The notes under the pieces were generated by a model. That model ran no database searches, was not told the DNA's origin, and saw nothing but the letters and a program-made list of their open reading frames with translations. A program made the position numbers and the translations under genes. From Hyalangium versicolor (GTDB taxonomy: Bacteria; Myxococcota; Myxococcia; Myxococcales; Myxococcaceae): DNA of 64,000 bases. The DNA lies in contig NZ_JAHXBF010000042.1 of NCBI RefSeq assembly GCF_020103695.1, forward strand, positions 28,510-92,509. Reading direction: 5' to 3'. This document shows, piece after piece, positions 19,473-29,846 of this stretch (its first letter is position 1; each line of letters starts with the position of its first letter).

Positions 19473-19991
19473 CGCATCCAGCTCCTTCTCTTCCTCCTCG
19501 AGGCCATCTCTCCGGAGGGTGGACGGGAACCTTCCGCGCTCATGCTCGGGGTGTCCAGCAACAACGCCGCGGGGACCTGGTGGCTCGGCCAGAGGGCCTG
19601 GGTGTCGGCGATGGGCAGCGCGAACCGGGATGCTTGGCGTGCCCAGCCTGCAGCAACTGGTGGCTCCCTACCAGCGTCGAAGTACTGTCGTCGTTTTCTC
19701 CACACACCGCCTCCAACCGATTCGCGGAACGCTCATTCTGGCTGGAAACTCCCCGCGTGAACTCCGCTATGAGGAGTTCACCCTCGAGTCCGGCACGCGT
19801 CCGGCACATGCCATGCAGGGACTCAGGTCCCGCAGTCGCAAGAGCGGTTCATCCAGTTGGGGGCTCGAACTCATCCTGTTCTTCTGACTCCGAGGCACGG
19901 GCCACGCCTCCACGCCCGGCAGCCCTGCTGGCAACCCCCTTGAGTCTCCTTCCCTTTGCAGAGCCAACCCCAAATAAGAGAGTATCCCACC
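19473..19991. other. 519-base gap upstream of the NtrC-family gene
   Basis: No gene is convincing. A rightward frame at 19630-19887 (85 codons from ATG) has mixed third-position use and no recognisable motif; it may be a remnant. The gap holds one full match to the 17-bp dyad of the signalling island (19547-19563) and a weak -24/-12-like string CGGCACGCGTCCGGCA at 19791-19806. Confidence 0.45.
19547..19563 (-). promoter_or_regulatory. Candidate activator site (dyad, 17 bp)
   Basis: Read on the minus strand it is TGTTGC-TGGAC-ACCCCG and fits TGTnGC-N5-RCCnCR completely. It lies about 430 bases before the NtrC-family start and could serve autoregulation, but no good sigma54 element is near, so this copy is the weakest. 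Confidence 0.35.
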
Positions 19992-21377
<1,386 letters not shown>

Positions 21378-21403
21378 CGCAACGCGCCCAACCGGGCTCA
21401 CTC

Positions 21404-21441
21404 CACCCTCCTCTGGTTGCCAGGGGAGGGTGTCGTCTTTT
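21404..21441 (+). terminator. Rho-independent terminator of the NtrC-family gene
   Basis: A 13-bp stem with a TTG loop: arm CACCCTCCTCTGG (21404-21416) pairs with CCAGGGGAGGGTG (21420-21432), with one G-T pair, followed by TCGTCTTTT. It lies 27 bases after the stop codon and insulates the regulator gene from the kinase gene downstream. Confidence 0.85.
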
Positions 21442-21461
21442 GCAAATCCCTACAGGGGCCT

Positions 21462-21478
21462 TGTCGCGAAACACCACG
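21462..21478 (+). promoter_or_regulatory. Candidate enhancer site, copy 1
   Basis: TGTCGC-GAAAC-ACCACG, a full match to TGTnGC-N5-RCCnCR. It sits about 75 bases upstream of the start predicted from the -24/-12 element at 21519, a usual distance for a sigma54 activator. Confidence 0.6.
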
Positions 21479-21518
21479 GCCCTTTCGTACCGAGCGGACG
21501 AGCCTCTCTCACCGGCCG

Positions 21519-21534
21519 TGGCACGCTCCTGGCA
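21519..21534 (+). promoter_or_regulatory. Sigma54-like -24/-12 promoter
   Basis: TGGCACGCTCCTGGCA: perfect -24 element TGGCAC, GG and GC exactly ten bases apart, but -12 is TGGC where TTGC is expected. The predicted transcript start is near 21545, about 50 bases before the kinase ATG at 21597. Confidence 0.5.
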
Positions 21535-21596
21535 CCACTTCCGGGCGACCTCGAGAAGCCCTGCGGCCCGCTGCTTCTCTGCCCTGCCGGTCTGCC

Positions 21597-23837
21597 ATGA
21601 CGCCACCGCTCAAACCCTTTCACTCCTCGAAGCGCTCCGTGAGCCTCTCGGTGGTGGGGATGGTGGCTGTGTGCGTTCTCCTCAGCCTGGCCACCGAAAC
21701 GCCGCACATGCAGGTTCCCAGCTTCACCCGGTGGGTCCTGGAAGGAATTGTCAGCCTGCGAGCCCCCCTGCTGGTGGCGGCAGCGCTGCTGGGCGCTTGG
21801 GTGGTGGTGGCGTTCATCCGGGCCGAGGCGCGGACCACCCTCCAGGCCACGCTGCGCGCGGAGCAGGAGCGCCGCGTGGAGGAGGGCACCGCGGCGCTCT
21901 CCGCCGCCTACGAGGATCTCCGGGACAGCGAGGCGCGGAAGACGGCCATCTTCGAGGGTTCTCCCGACGGCATCTTCACGCTGGACGCGGCCAGCCGCAT
22001 CCTCGAGATCAACCCCGCCGCCGAGCGCATCTTCCGGGTGCCCCGGGCCCAGGCGCTGCGGCGCGACTTCCTGGCCATGGCGCTGGCGGCCTCCGCCCCC
22101 CCCGAGCAGCAGCAGACGGTGGTCCGCGCGCTCCAGGCGGATGTGGAGCCCGGCCGCGCCACGCGCCTGGAGCTGTCCGGGCTGCGCTCGGACGGGGACG
22201 TGTTCCCCGCGGAGCTCACCCTGATCCGCGTCACCGCCGAGGGCCCGCCGCGCTTCACCGTCTACGTGCGAGACATCACCGAGCGCCGCGAGGTGGAGCG
22301 GATGAAGAGCGAGTTCGTCTCCACCGTGAGCCACGAGCTGCGCACCCCGCTCACTTCCATCCGCGGCTCGCTGGGGCTGATGGAGGGAGGCGTCCTGGGG
22401 GAGCTGCCCACTCCCGTGCTGGACATGGTGCGCATCGCTCGCACCAACACCGAGCGCCTCATCCGCCTCATCAACGACATCCTCGACCTGGAGAAGATCG
22501 AGTCCGGAAAGCTGGAGCTGCGGCTGCAGCCGGTCGAGGTGGAGGAGCTGGTGGAGGCCACGTTCAGCGGCCTGCAGGGCATGGCGGACGCGGCGAAAGT
22601 GGAGCTGCACGCGGAGGTGCACGGCACGGGGCAGGTTCGTGCGGACCGCGACCGGCTCATCCAGGTGCTCACCAACCTGGTCTCCAACTCCATCAAGTTC
22701 TCCCCGGCCTACAGCGTGGTGAAGCTCCGCGCGGCGCGCACGCAGGAAGGGCAGGTACAGCTCTCGGTGGTGGATCAGGGGCCGGGCATCCCTTCGGAGA
22801 AGCACGCCAGGCTGTTCGGCAAGTTCCAGCAGTTGGACAGCTCGGACACGCGCTCCAAGGGTGGCACCGGCCTGGGGTTGGCCATCTCCCAGGCCATCGT
22901 CGAGCAGCACGGCGGCCACATCGAGGTCCACAGCGAGATCGGCCGGGGCTCCACCTTCACCTTCGCGATTCCGGCCGTGCGCGGAGACATGGGGCTGGCC
23001 CCCGTGGTGCGGGACGACTCGCGCTACAACGTCCTGGTGGCCACGGCGGACACGGAGCTCTCCACGCTGCTGCGCGGCCTGCTGACCAGCGAGGGCTACC
23101 GCGTGCTGCGCGCCACCACGGCGGAGGAGGCCATGCGGCTCATCGAGGCAGGGGGGCCGGATGTGCTGGTGCTGGATCCGCAGCAGCCGGAGGAAGAAAG
23201 CATGAACCTGGTGCGCCGCCTGCGCGCGGATCCGCTCACGCACCAGCTGCCCATCGTCGTGCTGGCCGAGCCGACCTCCACCGAGGAGCTGCGCCTGCAG
23301 CGGGTGGCCTGGGTGACGAGGCCCTTCGAGGAGGCCCACTTCCTGCGCGCGCTGCGCGAGGTGCTCCGCCAGCCGGGCCAGGCCCGCGTGCTGCTGGTGG
23401 ACGATGACGTGGACGCGCGGCGGCTGTTGCGCTCGTGCCTGGAGCGCATGGGCGCGGCCTGCTACGAGGCCGAGGATGGAGAGCGCGCCGTGGCGCTCGC
23501 TCGGGAGATTCCCCCGGACCTCATCGTCCTGGACGTGATGTTGCCCCTGCTGGACGGCTTCGAGGTGGTGGACCTGCTGCGCCAGGACCGGGTGCGCAGC
23601 ACGCCGCTCATCGTCTTCACCGTGCGCGAGCTGTCCCGCGAAGAGCTGCGCCAGCACACGCTGGGCAACACCCGCTACATCCTCAAGAAGCCCTCGGCCG
23701 AGGAGGAGCTCACCCAGGCGGCCCATGAGCTGCTCGGCCCCCTGCTGCAGGTCCCGAACGCCTACCCGGACGCGAGGGCCCCGGGATCCTCCAGCGAGGG
23801 GAGCTCGAACCAGAACGTGGCCCCCTGCCCCACCTGA
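21597..23837 (+). CDS. Membrane hybrid histidine kinase, PAS-HisKA-HATPase-REC-REC
   Basis: A 746-residue kinase. Two N-terminal hydrophobic segments (~15-30 and ~50-75) are followed by a short coiled coil, a PAS domain (~115-225; GSPDGIFTLDAASRILEINP), the HisKA box VSHELRTPLTSIRGS (His ~246), HATPase (NLVSNSIKFSP, DQGPGIPSE, GGTGLGLAIS), and two receivers with VLVLDPQQP and IVLDVMLPLLDG. The second half is closely related to the kinase at 30231, with long nucleotide stretches nearly identical around the HisKA box. The ATG at 21597 is preferred because a frame running further upstream would cross the promoter. The end overlaps the convergent kinase gene by 76 bases. Confidence 0.93.
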   Translation: MTPPLKPFHSSKRSVSLSVVGMVAVCVLLSLATETPHMQVPSFTRWVLEGIVSLRAPLLVAAALLGAWVVVAFIRAEARTTLQATLRAEQERRVEEGTAALSAAYEDLRDSEARKTAIFEGSPDGIFTLDAASRILEINPAAERIFRVPRAQALRRDFLAMALAASAPPEQQQTVVRALQADVEPGRATRLELSGLRSDGDVFPAELTLIRVTAEGPPRFTVYVRDITERREVERMKSEFVSTVSHELRTPLTSIRGSLGLMEGGVLGELPTPVLDMVRIARTNTERLIRLINDILDLEKIESGKLELRLQPVEVEELVEATFSGLQGMADAAKVELHAEVHGTGQVRADRDRLIQVLTNLVSNSIKFSPAYSVVKLRAARTQEGQVQLSVVDQGPGIPSEKHARLFGKFQQLDSSDTRSKGGTGLGLAISQAIVEQHGGHIEVHSEIGRGSTFTFAIPAVRGDMGLAPVVRDDSRYNVLVATADTELSTLLRGLLTSEGYRVLRATTAEEAMRLIEAGGPDVLVLDPQQPEEESMNLVRRLRADPLTHQLPIVVLAEPTSTEELRLQRVAWVTRPFEEAHFLRALREVLRQPGQARVLLVDDDVDARRLLRSCLERMGAACYEAEDGERAVALAREIPPDLIVLDVMLPLLDGFEVVDLLRQDRVRSTPLIVFTVRELSREELRQHTLGNTRYILKKPSAEEELTQAAHELLGPLLQVPNAYPDARAPGSSSEGSSNQNVAPCPT

Positions 23838-25759
23838 CTCTCCACGCCAATGCGCCCCCGGTGCAGCTCGACGATGGCCTTCGAGATGGCCAGCCCCAGG
23901 CCGGTGCCGCCCTTGGAGCGCGTGTCCGAGCTGTCCAGCTGCTGGAACTTGCCGAACAGCTTGTGCTGCTGCTCCGGCGCGATGCCCCGGCCCTGATCCA
24001 CCACGGAGAAGCGGACCCGCATCCCCGGCTGCGGCATGGTGCGGACGAAGACCGAGCCCCGCGCCGGAGAGAACTTGATGGCGTTGGAGACCAGGTTGGT
24101 GAGCACCTGGACGAGCCGATCGAAGTCCCCATACACCTTGTGTGAGTCGCCCACGTCCGACACCAGCTCCACGCCCGCGACCTGGGCCATGCCACGGATG
24201 CCGTCCACCGTCGTGGCGACGATGTCCTTCGGATCCACCACGCCCAGCTTGAGCTCGAGCCCGCCCGCCTCAATCTTCTCGATGTCGAGGATGTCGTTCA
24301 CCAGCCGGATGAGCCGCTCGACGTTGGCGTGGGCGATCTGGATGAGCTCTCGCGCCTGCGGATCGATGTGGCCCACCACGCCGCCCTGGAGCAGGGAGAG
24401 GGAGCCCAGGATGGCGGTGAGCGGGGTGCGCAGCTCGTGGCTCACCGTGGAGACGAACTCGTTCTTCAGCCGGTCCAGCTCGCGCCGCTCGGAGATGTCG
24501 TGGATCTTCGCGGCGAACCAGTACCCGTGCGCCACCGGCAGCTCGTAGAGGGCGAGCTCGAAGGGGAAGACCTCTCCATTCTTGCGGCGCCCCTCCCACT
24601 CCCAGATGCGCCCCGGTTCCAGCCGCTTGTCCTGCTCCATCAACCTGCCGCGATTGCCCGCTTCCTCCACGACAAGCATGGAGAAGGGCTTCCCCAGGCA
24701 CTCCTCCCGGGAGTAACCGAAGATCTGCTCGGCCGCGCCGTTCATCGTCTCGATACGGCCGAACGGGCTGATGATGATGAGCCCGGTGGGCATGTGCTCG
24801 ATGACGGCCCGGGTGCGCGCCTCGCTGATGCGCAGCGCCTCTTCGACGCGGCTGCGCTGGATGAAGTGCGCCAGCTCGCGGCCAATGTGCGCGAGGAGTT
24901 GGAGCAGCTCCTCGTCCAGGGGCCGGGGCGTCCGGCCAATCAGCTCCAGCACGCCCAGCAGCTCCCGCTCGCCCATGAGGGGCACACCGCACGCGGAGCT
25001 CAGCCCGGCCTGGCGGCTCGCGCTCTGCCGGGGGCCGATGTCCTCATCTTCCCCAGGCGCCTGGGCGCGCCACTCGGGCCGGCCCGATGACCAGATCAGG
25101 CCCGGCAGGCCCTGGCCAGGTTGGAGCGCCACGGTCCTCGACAGGGCCTCGAACTCCGTGAGCCCGGGCGAGGCCGGCGTGGGGGTATAGGTCTCCACGG
25201 CCCTCAGCACTCCCTCCTCCGCCTCCACCCTCCAGAAGCCCGCGTACTCCCACCGGAACTCCTCGCACAGCAACTGGAGGATGTAGCGAATGGCCTTGCC
25301 CAGATCGCGGGACTCGGCCATGGCCTGGGCCACGGCGTGCAGGACGCTCTGGCGCTGCAGCTGCGCGGCGAGCCGGCGCTCGGCGGCGATGATGCGCTCT
25401 CCCACGTGGATGCGTGCCAGCAGATCCGGGGGATAGAAAGGCTTGAGGATGAAGTCGTCCGCCCCGGCCTCACGACCGGCCACCGTGGCACCCACCTCCG
25501 AGCGTGCGGTGATGAGGATGAGGAAGACATAGGGCCGGCCCTGGAGCTGGCGCACGCGCCGGCAGATCTCCGGACCGTCCATCCCGGGCATGTTCCAGTC
25601 GAGCACCGCGATCGCGGGAGACACCGGGCGCTGGAGCACTTGCCACGCCTGCTCACCATCACTGACGGACAGCGTCGCGTAGCCGTGGCGCTCCAGCGTC
25701 GCCTCGAGCATGCGCCGGGAGGTTGCGTCATCGTCGGCGATGAGCACCGTCGTCTTCAT
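23762..25759 (-). CDS. REC-GAF-PAS-HisKA-HATPase histidine kinase
   Basis: A cytoplasmic 665-residue kinase with an N-terminal receiver (VLIADDDATSRRML, AVLDWNMPGMDG), a GAF domain (~135-300; YAGFWRVEAEEG, ACGVPLMGERELLGVLELIG), a PAS domain (~320-425; NGAAEQIFGYSREECLGKPF), a HisKA box VSHELRTPLTAI (His ~441) and HATPase (NLVSNAIKFSP, DQGRGIAPEQ, GGTGLGLAIS). GAGAGGTTC precedes the ATG. It follows the 949-residue kinase gene by 36 bases, so the two are one leftward operon; that protein's receiver and Hpt may exchange phosphate with this one. The receiver-first order suggests activation by another kinase. Confidence 0.93.
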   Translation of the reverse strand: MKTTVLIADDDATSRRMLEATLERHGYATLSVSDGEQAWQVLQRPVSPAIAVLDWNMPGMDGPEICRRVRQLQGRPYVFLILITARSEVGATVAGREAGADDFILKPFYPPDLLARIHVGERIIAAERRLAAQLQRQSVLHAVAQAMAESRDLGKAIRYILQLLCEEFRWEYAGFWRVEAEEGVLRAVETYTPTPASPGLTEFEALSRTVALQPGQGLPGLIWSSGRPEWRAQAPGEDEDIGPRQSASRQAGLSSACGVPLMGERELLGVLELIGRTPRPLDEELLQLLAHIGRELAHFIQRSRVEEALRISEARTRAVIEHMPTGLIIISPFGRIETMNGAAEQIFGYSREECLGKPFSMLVVEEAGNRGRLMEQDKRLEPGRIWEWEGRRKNGEVFPFELALYELPVAHGYWFAAKIHDISERRELDRLKNEFVSTVSHELRTPLTAILGSLSLLQGGVVGHIDPQARELIQIAHANVERLIRLVNDILDIEKIEAGGLELKLGVVDPKDIVATTVDGIRGMAQVAGVELVSDVGDSHKVYGDFDRLVQVLTNLVSNAIKFSPARGSVFVRTMPQPGMRVRFSVVDQGRGIAPEQQHKLFGKFQQLDSSDTRSKGGTGLGLAISKAIVELHRGRIGVESQVGQGATFWFELPSLEDPGALASG

Positions 25760-25795
25760 GAACCTCTCGTAAGGGGCAGAGAAGGCTTCCTGCTC

Positions 25796-28645
25796 TCAGA
25801 CCGTAGCACGCAACTTTTCCAAGACACCGCACAACCGATCGAGCTCCCGCTTCAAGTCGTCCAACGCTGGACGGGCCTCGGAGAGGCGCTTCTCGCGGCC
25901 GAGTTCTTCCAGCTTGCGCGCCGCGGCAGCCGCGGGATTCGCGGAGAGGTTGAGCAGTGCGCCCTTCACTCTGTGTGCGAAATGAGCCAGTTCCCTGGCA
26001 TCCCCCCGCTCGAGCGCCTGCTCGATGGCAACCCGAAGCTCCGAGCATTCGGAGAGGAACAGCCCCGCCACTTCCTTCATCAAGTGCACGTCGCCATCCA
26101 GGCGGCTGAGCAGATACTCCTGATCGACAGGCGGTTCCTCTGGCGTCGAAGCGGGAGGGCTGGCCTCGCTCGGGCGGGGGAGCTCGTCGATGGCCTTCAG
26201 GAGAGCTCCGGCCTGCACAGGCTTGGAGAGATAGCCATCCATACCGGCCTCCAGACACCGCTGTTCATCTCCCTCCAGGGACTGGGCCGTCAGCGCGATG
26301 ATGGTGACACGCTCGCCTCGGTGCGCTTCCTCGGAGCGGATGACCCGGGTGGCCTCGAGCCCATCCATCCCCGGCATCTGCACATCCATGAGGACGACAT
26401 CATACCGGCGAACCCGGAGTGCCTCGATGGCAACCTGCCCATTGTCCACTGACGTCACGCGGTGCCCGGCCCGCTCGAGCAGGCCCGTGACGACGCGCTG
26501 ATTCGTCTTGTTGTCCTCCACGACCAGCACCTCCCGAGGCTGCTGGGCCAGGCGGGAATCCGGGAGCACGCTGGCCACCAGCACCTCTGGAGCGGGCACC
26601 TCGCTGGCCAGGGCGAACTCCACGGAGAAGTGGAAGCGGCTGCCTTGGCCCTCCTGGCTCTCCACTTGAAGCCGGCCGCCCATCAGGGAGACGAGCTGAG
26701 AGGAGATCGCCAGCCCGAGCCCTGTCCCTCCATACTTGCGGGTGGTGGCCTCGTCCGCCTGGACGAAGGCCTCGAACACCCGGTGACGCTGAGCCTCGGG
26801 GATGCCAATGCCCGTGTCCGCCACCGAGAAGCGGAGCCGGACGAAGCCCTCCGGCGACTCCTCCCTCTCGACGGCCATCACCACCTCGCCTCGCTCGGTG
26901 AACTTGAGCGCGTTCTCGAGCAGGTTCAGCAACACCTGGCGCAGCCGGTACGGGTCCCCCATCAGGGTATCGGGGACTGCGTCCGGAATGGCGATGCGCA
27001 GCCCGAGCCCCATCTCCCGAGCCATCGGCTCCAGGGGCTTGAGCGTCAGGCGCAGCAGCTCCCGGAGGCGGAAGGGGAGCTGCTCCAGCAGCATTTTGCC
27101 CGCCTCGCCCTTCGAGAAGAGCAGGATGTCGTGGATGATCCGCGAGAGGGAGCGCGCGGAGTCCTGGGCCGTCTCCAGGTAGTCCCGCTGCGGAGGGCTC
27201 AGCTGTGTGCCCAACGCGAGCTCCAGCATGCCCACGACACCGTTCAAGGGGGTGCGCAGCTCGTGGCTCATGCGGGCCAGGAAGTCCGACTTCACGCGGG
27301 TCGCCTCCTCGGCGGCCTCCTTGGCCTGCACCAGTGCCCGCTCCGCCTGCTTGCGCACCGTCACGTCCAGGGCAATGCCCGCGAACTGCGTCACCTGCCC
27401 CTGGGCATTGCGCAGCGCCGAGAGAGAGAGCTGGACCGGCACCCGGCTCCCATCCTTGCGCAGGTAGTGCCACTCGCCCTCCGCCACTCCCTCTTCGAAC
27501 AGCCTCGGGCTGAGGGCCTCGAAGTTCGGCGCCACGGGCCGGCCGAGCTCCCGCGAGAGCTGCCGGGCCCGATCCTCCAGCTCCTGGGGATCATGGAAGA
27601 CGAGCGGGGTGACCTTGCCCACCACTTCCTCGGCGCTGTAGCCGAGCATCTTCTCCGCGCCCTTGTTGAAGACGCGGATGATTCCATCCAGGTGGGTGGA
27701 GATGATGGCGAAGTTCGTCCCGTTCAGGATGGCGCGCTGGAAGGCGCTGAGCCCCTCGAGCTCCTGGGCCCGCGAGCGCGCCTGGGAGGCCAGCCAGACG
27801 GCCGCGAAGGCCAGCCCGCTCAACAGCACTCCCACCACCAGCACCAGCTCCGGCAACGCCAACCAGAGGGGATCCATCAACTCGGGGGCGGGCTGAAGGC
27901 GCAAGCGCCACACCACGTCGCGAAAGCGCAAGGTGCCCTCGCGCGTCCACTCGGCGTCCGCGGGAGCTCCCAGCAGCTCCCGGTGATAGATGAGCTCGTC
28001 CCCATCGAAGACGCTCATGCCGAAGCGGGACTGGAAGTCCTGGCCCAGGATCGTCTCGAGCGTGTCCTGGACGCGGAAGACTCCGATGATGGTTCCCAGG
28101 AACTGTCCCTCTCGCACGATGGGGGCCATGACGAGAAAGCCTCTGCCGTGCTGCACCAGCTCCACCGTCCGGGAGACCACCACCGCGCCGCTCGCCTGGG
28201 CTTTCAGCACCGCCTCTCGCCGCCGCGGCTCCGAGGCCAGATCCATCCCCACCACCGCCTCATTGCCCTGGAGCGGGAAGACCCAGCGGACGTGATGACT
28301 TTCATCGGCCCAGGCGACGGCCTGAAAGGATTGGAAGTCGCGGAGATAGAGCGCGGCGTCGTCCTCCCAATCCTCGCGGAGAGGGGGGCCCCGCCGCGCC
28401 CACCGGTGCGCCATGCGCGCGAGCACGCGGATGCGCTCCTCCAACTGCGCCTCCACCTTCTCCTCGGCCCGCTTCAGCTCGATGTCCAGCTCGGCCCCAA
28501 CGTGCGTGCGCTGCAGCTCCTGCAACCCGTACACGAGCAGCAAGGTGGTGAGCAGCATCCCCAGCGCCGCGCCCAGTGCTGCCGCCCACCCCCAGCGCGG
28601 TGACGGGCGAGCGCCGGAGCCGGGTTCGGGCGGGTTGGCGATCAT
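25796..28645 (-). CDS. Membrane hybrid histidine kinase with CHASE-like sensor, PAS, REC and Hpt
   Basis: A 949-residue multi-step phosphorelay protein. A first membrane span (~22-42, ALGAALGMLLTTLLLVYGL) and a second (~270-295, LVLVVGVLLSGLAFAAVWLA) bracket a ~225-residue outer sensor that resembles CHASE domains (FQAVAWADESHHVRWVFPLQ). After it come a PAS domain (VFNKGAEKMLGYSAEEV), HisKA MSHELRTPLNGVVGML (His ~461), HATPase (ENALKFTERGE, DTGIGIPEA, GGTGLGLAIS), receiver (VLMDVQMPGMDG) and C-terminal Hpt (AHFAHRVKGALLNLSA). The ATG at 28645 is chosen; an in-frame GTG at 28684 adds 13 residues. It is divergent from the sigma54-driven DUF2378 gene. Confidence 0.92.
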   Translation of the reverse strand: MIANPPEPGSGARPSPRWGWAAALGAALGMLLTTLLLVYGLQELQRTHVGAELDIELKRAEEKVEAQLEERIRVLARMAHRWARRGPPLREDWEDDAALYLRDFQSFQAVAWADESHHVRWVFPLQGNEAVVGMDLASEPRRREAVLKAQASGAVVVSRTVELVQHGRGFLVMAPIVREGQFLGTIIGVFRVQDTLETILGQDFQSRFGMSVFDGDELIYHRELLGAPADAEWTREGTLRFRDVVWRLRLQPAPELMDPLWLALPELVLVVGVLLSGLAFAAVWLASQARSRAQELEGLSAFQRAILNGTNFAIISTHLDGIIRVFNKGAEKMLGYSAEEVVGKVTPLVFHDPQELEDRARQLSRELGRPVAPNFEALSPRLFEEGVAEGEWHYLRKDGSRVPVQLSLSALRNAQGQVTQFAGIALDVTVRKQAERALVQAKEAAEEATRVKSDFLARMSHELRTPLNGVVGMLELALGTQLSPPQRDYLETAQDSARSLSRIIHDILLFSKGEAGKMLLEQLPFRLRELLRLTLKPLEPMAREMGLGLRIAIPDAVPDTLMGDPYRLRQVLLNLLENALKFTERGEVVMAVEREESPEGFVRLRFSVADTGIGIPEAQRHRVFEAFVQADEATTRKYGGTGLGLAISSQLVSLMGGRLQVESQEGQGSRFHFSVEFALASEVPAPEVLVASVLPDSRLAQQPREVLVVEDNKTNQRVVTGLLERAGHRVTSVDNGQVAIEALRVRRYDVVLMDVQMPGMDGLEATRVIRSEEAHRGERVTIIALTAQSLEGDEQRCLEAGMDGYLSKPVQAGALLKAIDELPRPSEASPPASTPEEPPVDQEYLLSRLDGDVHLMKEVAGLFLSECSELRVAIEQALERGDARELAHFAHRVKGALLNLSANPAAAAARKLEELGREKRLSEARPALDDLKRELDRLCGVLEKLRATV

Positions 28646-28752
28646 CCTCAACTCGGTACCCCCCAGGAGGGACGCGCCTCCCACCTCTCACGGACAGAAG
28701 TGATAGTGGAAGCTTCCCCTTAGAACAAGCGTTGCCGCGTTCCACCCCGTGC

Positions 28753-28769
28753 TGTGGCGGAGCACCACG
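28753..28769 (+). promoter_or_regulatory. Candidate enhancer site, copy 2
   Basis: TGTGGC-GGAGC-ACCACG, a full match to the island dyad and the best first half-site. A weaker copy, CGTTGC-CGCGT-TCCACC, lies 23 bases upstream (28730-28746). The distance to the predicted start is about 100 bases. Confidence 0.65.
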
Positions 28770-28833
28770 CGGCGAAGGCGCGCGGGCCTGGGACACCGCC
28801 TCGATTTCCTCAATCCCTAGCAGCCTCCTCGAG

Positions 28834-28849
28834 TGGCATTGCGGTTGCT
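28834..28849 (+). promoter_or_regulatory. Sigma54 -24/-12 promoter of the DUF2378 gene
   Basis: TGGCATTGCGGTTGCT: -24 TGGCAT and -12 TTGCT with the exact spacing. The predicted start near 28860 gives a leader of about 45 bases that includes AAGGA before the ATG. Confidence 0.75.
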
Positions 28850-28905
28850 CTGAGAGGGAACACGCCCCCTGGGGACCCCTCTTCGGCTGAGCGCTCGCTC
28901 AAGGA

Positions 28906-29544
28906 ATGACTGCCATGACCGCCATGATGACCTATGAGTTCAATGCGGAGCAGACGATGCCAGTGCTTGCGCGCCTGGGCCTGCAAGAGCGGCTGTTGCG
29001 GACGGCCCCCACGGACACGGTGCGCGGGCTGTTCTTCAACGGTGTGCTGGAGATGGTGCGCACCGCGGCGGACGAGGAGGCCGTGCGGCGCTGCCGGCTG
29101 ATGCTCAACCAAGCCCGCTTCTTCGACTTCTTCAGCTACTCGACCTTCGACTTCCTCCGGCTGACCTTCGCCGCGGCGCAGTACCTGAGCATCCGGCAGG
29201 AGGGCTTCGACGCGGCGCTCACCCAGTTGGGGGAGCGCGGGATGAAGGACTTCCTGAACTCCATGGCGGGCAAGACGTTCCTCAGCTTCTCGGGCATGGA
29301 CGCGCGGCGCATGGTGACGAACCTGCCCGTGCTCTTCCGCACCGCGGTGAGCTACGGGGAGCGCTCCGTCAAGTGGCTGGGGCCTCAGCGCTGCCAGCTC
29401 ACCATGCACGGAGACTTCATGCCGCCGGCGTACCACGAGGGCGCGATCCGGGCGGCCGTGGAGCACCTCCACCCCCACTCCGTCACCGTCCAGAGCATGC
29501 CGCTCGACCTCCTGGACAGCCAGTACCTCATCTCCTGGAGGTAG
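28906..29544 (+). CDS. DUF2378 family protein (TIGR02265)
   Basis: A 212-residue cytoplasmic protein of the Myxococcus paralogous family DUF2378: TDTVRGLFFNGVLEMV near the N-terminus, FFSYSTFDFLRLTFAAAQYL in the middle, and the late segment HGDFMPPAYHEGAI. The family has many copies in myxobacteria and no settled function; its members often sit beside signalling genes. The first ATG of ATGACTGCCATGACC is used; the ATG at 28915 is equally possible. A strong sigma54 element lies upstream, so it should be expressed under development, motility or stress signals like its neighbours. Confidence 0.88.
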   Translation: MTAMTAMMTYEFNAEQTMPVLARLGLQERLLRTAPTDTVRGLFFNGVLEMVRTAADEEAVRRCRLMLNQARFFDFFSYSTFDFLRLTFAAAQYLSIRQEGFDAALTQLGERGMKDFLNSMAGKTFLSFSGMDARRMVTNLPVLFRTAVSYGERSVKWLGPQRCQLTMHGDFMPPAYHEGAIRAAVEHLHPHSVTVQSMPLDLLDSQYLISWR

Positions 29545-29610
29545 GGTTCAGAGGAGCACCGCCCATCGCCCGCTGAGCGTCGCAGGCTACGACACCCTTG
29601 GGGTGCTCCC

Positions 29611-29627
29611 TGTTGCAGAACGCCACA
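29611..29627 (+). promoter_or_regulatory. Candidate enhancer site, copy 3
   Basis: TGTTGC-AGAAC-GCCACA: one mismatch from a perfect dyad TGTGGC/GCCACA and a full match to the consensus. It is about 195 bases upstream of the predicted start. Confidence 0.65.
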
Positions 29628-29686
29628 GTCCATACAGGCCCCCGGCCATCCCCTCGGAAACACACGGTTTTCCTGGCTCCGGCGCC

Positions 29687-29703
29687 TGTCGCAAAAAGTC
29701 TCG
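29687..29703 (+). promoter_or_regulatory. Candidate enhancer site, weaker second copy
   Basis: TGTCGC-AAAAA-GTCTCG departs from the consensus at one position (T for C in the second half). It lies 76 bases downstream of copy 3 and about 120 bases before the predicted start. Confidence 0.45.
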
Positions 29704-29787
29704 CTGCCCACCCACGGAACCCAGACAGCCAGGGACACGCTGATCGCAACTCCAATCAATTCCAGGGTTTGGAAAGTTTGAACGGTT

Positions 29788-29803
29788 CGGCATCCAACTT
29801 GCC
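29788..29803 (+). promoter_or_regulatory. Sigma54 -24/-12 promoter of the receiver-kinase operon
   Basis: CGGCATCCAACTTGCC: GG and GC ten bases apart, -12 TTGC intact. The predicted start near 29814 gives a ~33-base leader that contains GGGGAGAGAG before the ATG at 29847. Confidence 0.65.
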
Positions 29804-29846
29804 TTGAGCAGAGGTTTTCCACCCGCCAAGGGGAGAGAGACGGGTC

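Larger units (their letters stand above)
29545..29846. other. Regulatory region before the receiver-kinase operon
   Basis: No gene is supported in these 302 bases. They hold two copies of the 17-bp dyad (29611-29627 and 29687-29703) and a sigma54-type element (29788-29803), so the stretch is best read as one sigma54 promoter with distant enhancers. Confidence 0.6.

Noticed and set aside
19791..19806. Sigma54 promoter for the NtrC-family gene
   Set aside because: CGGCACGCGTCCGGCA has the spacing, but -12 is CGGC and the leader would be 175 bases; not strong enough to call.
19630..19887. Possible 85-codon gene before the NtrC-family gene
   Set aside because: Third-position composition is unlike neighbours, no ribosome site or motif is seen, and it could be chance or a remnant.
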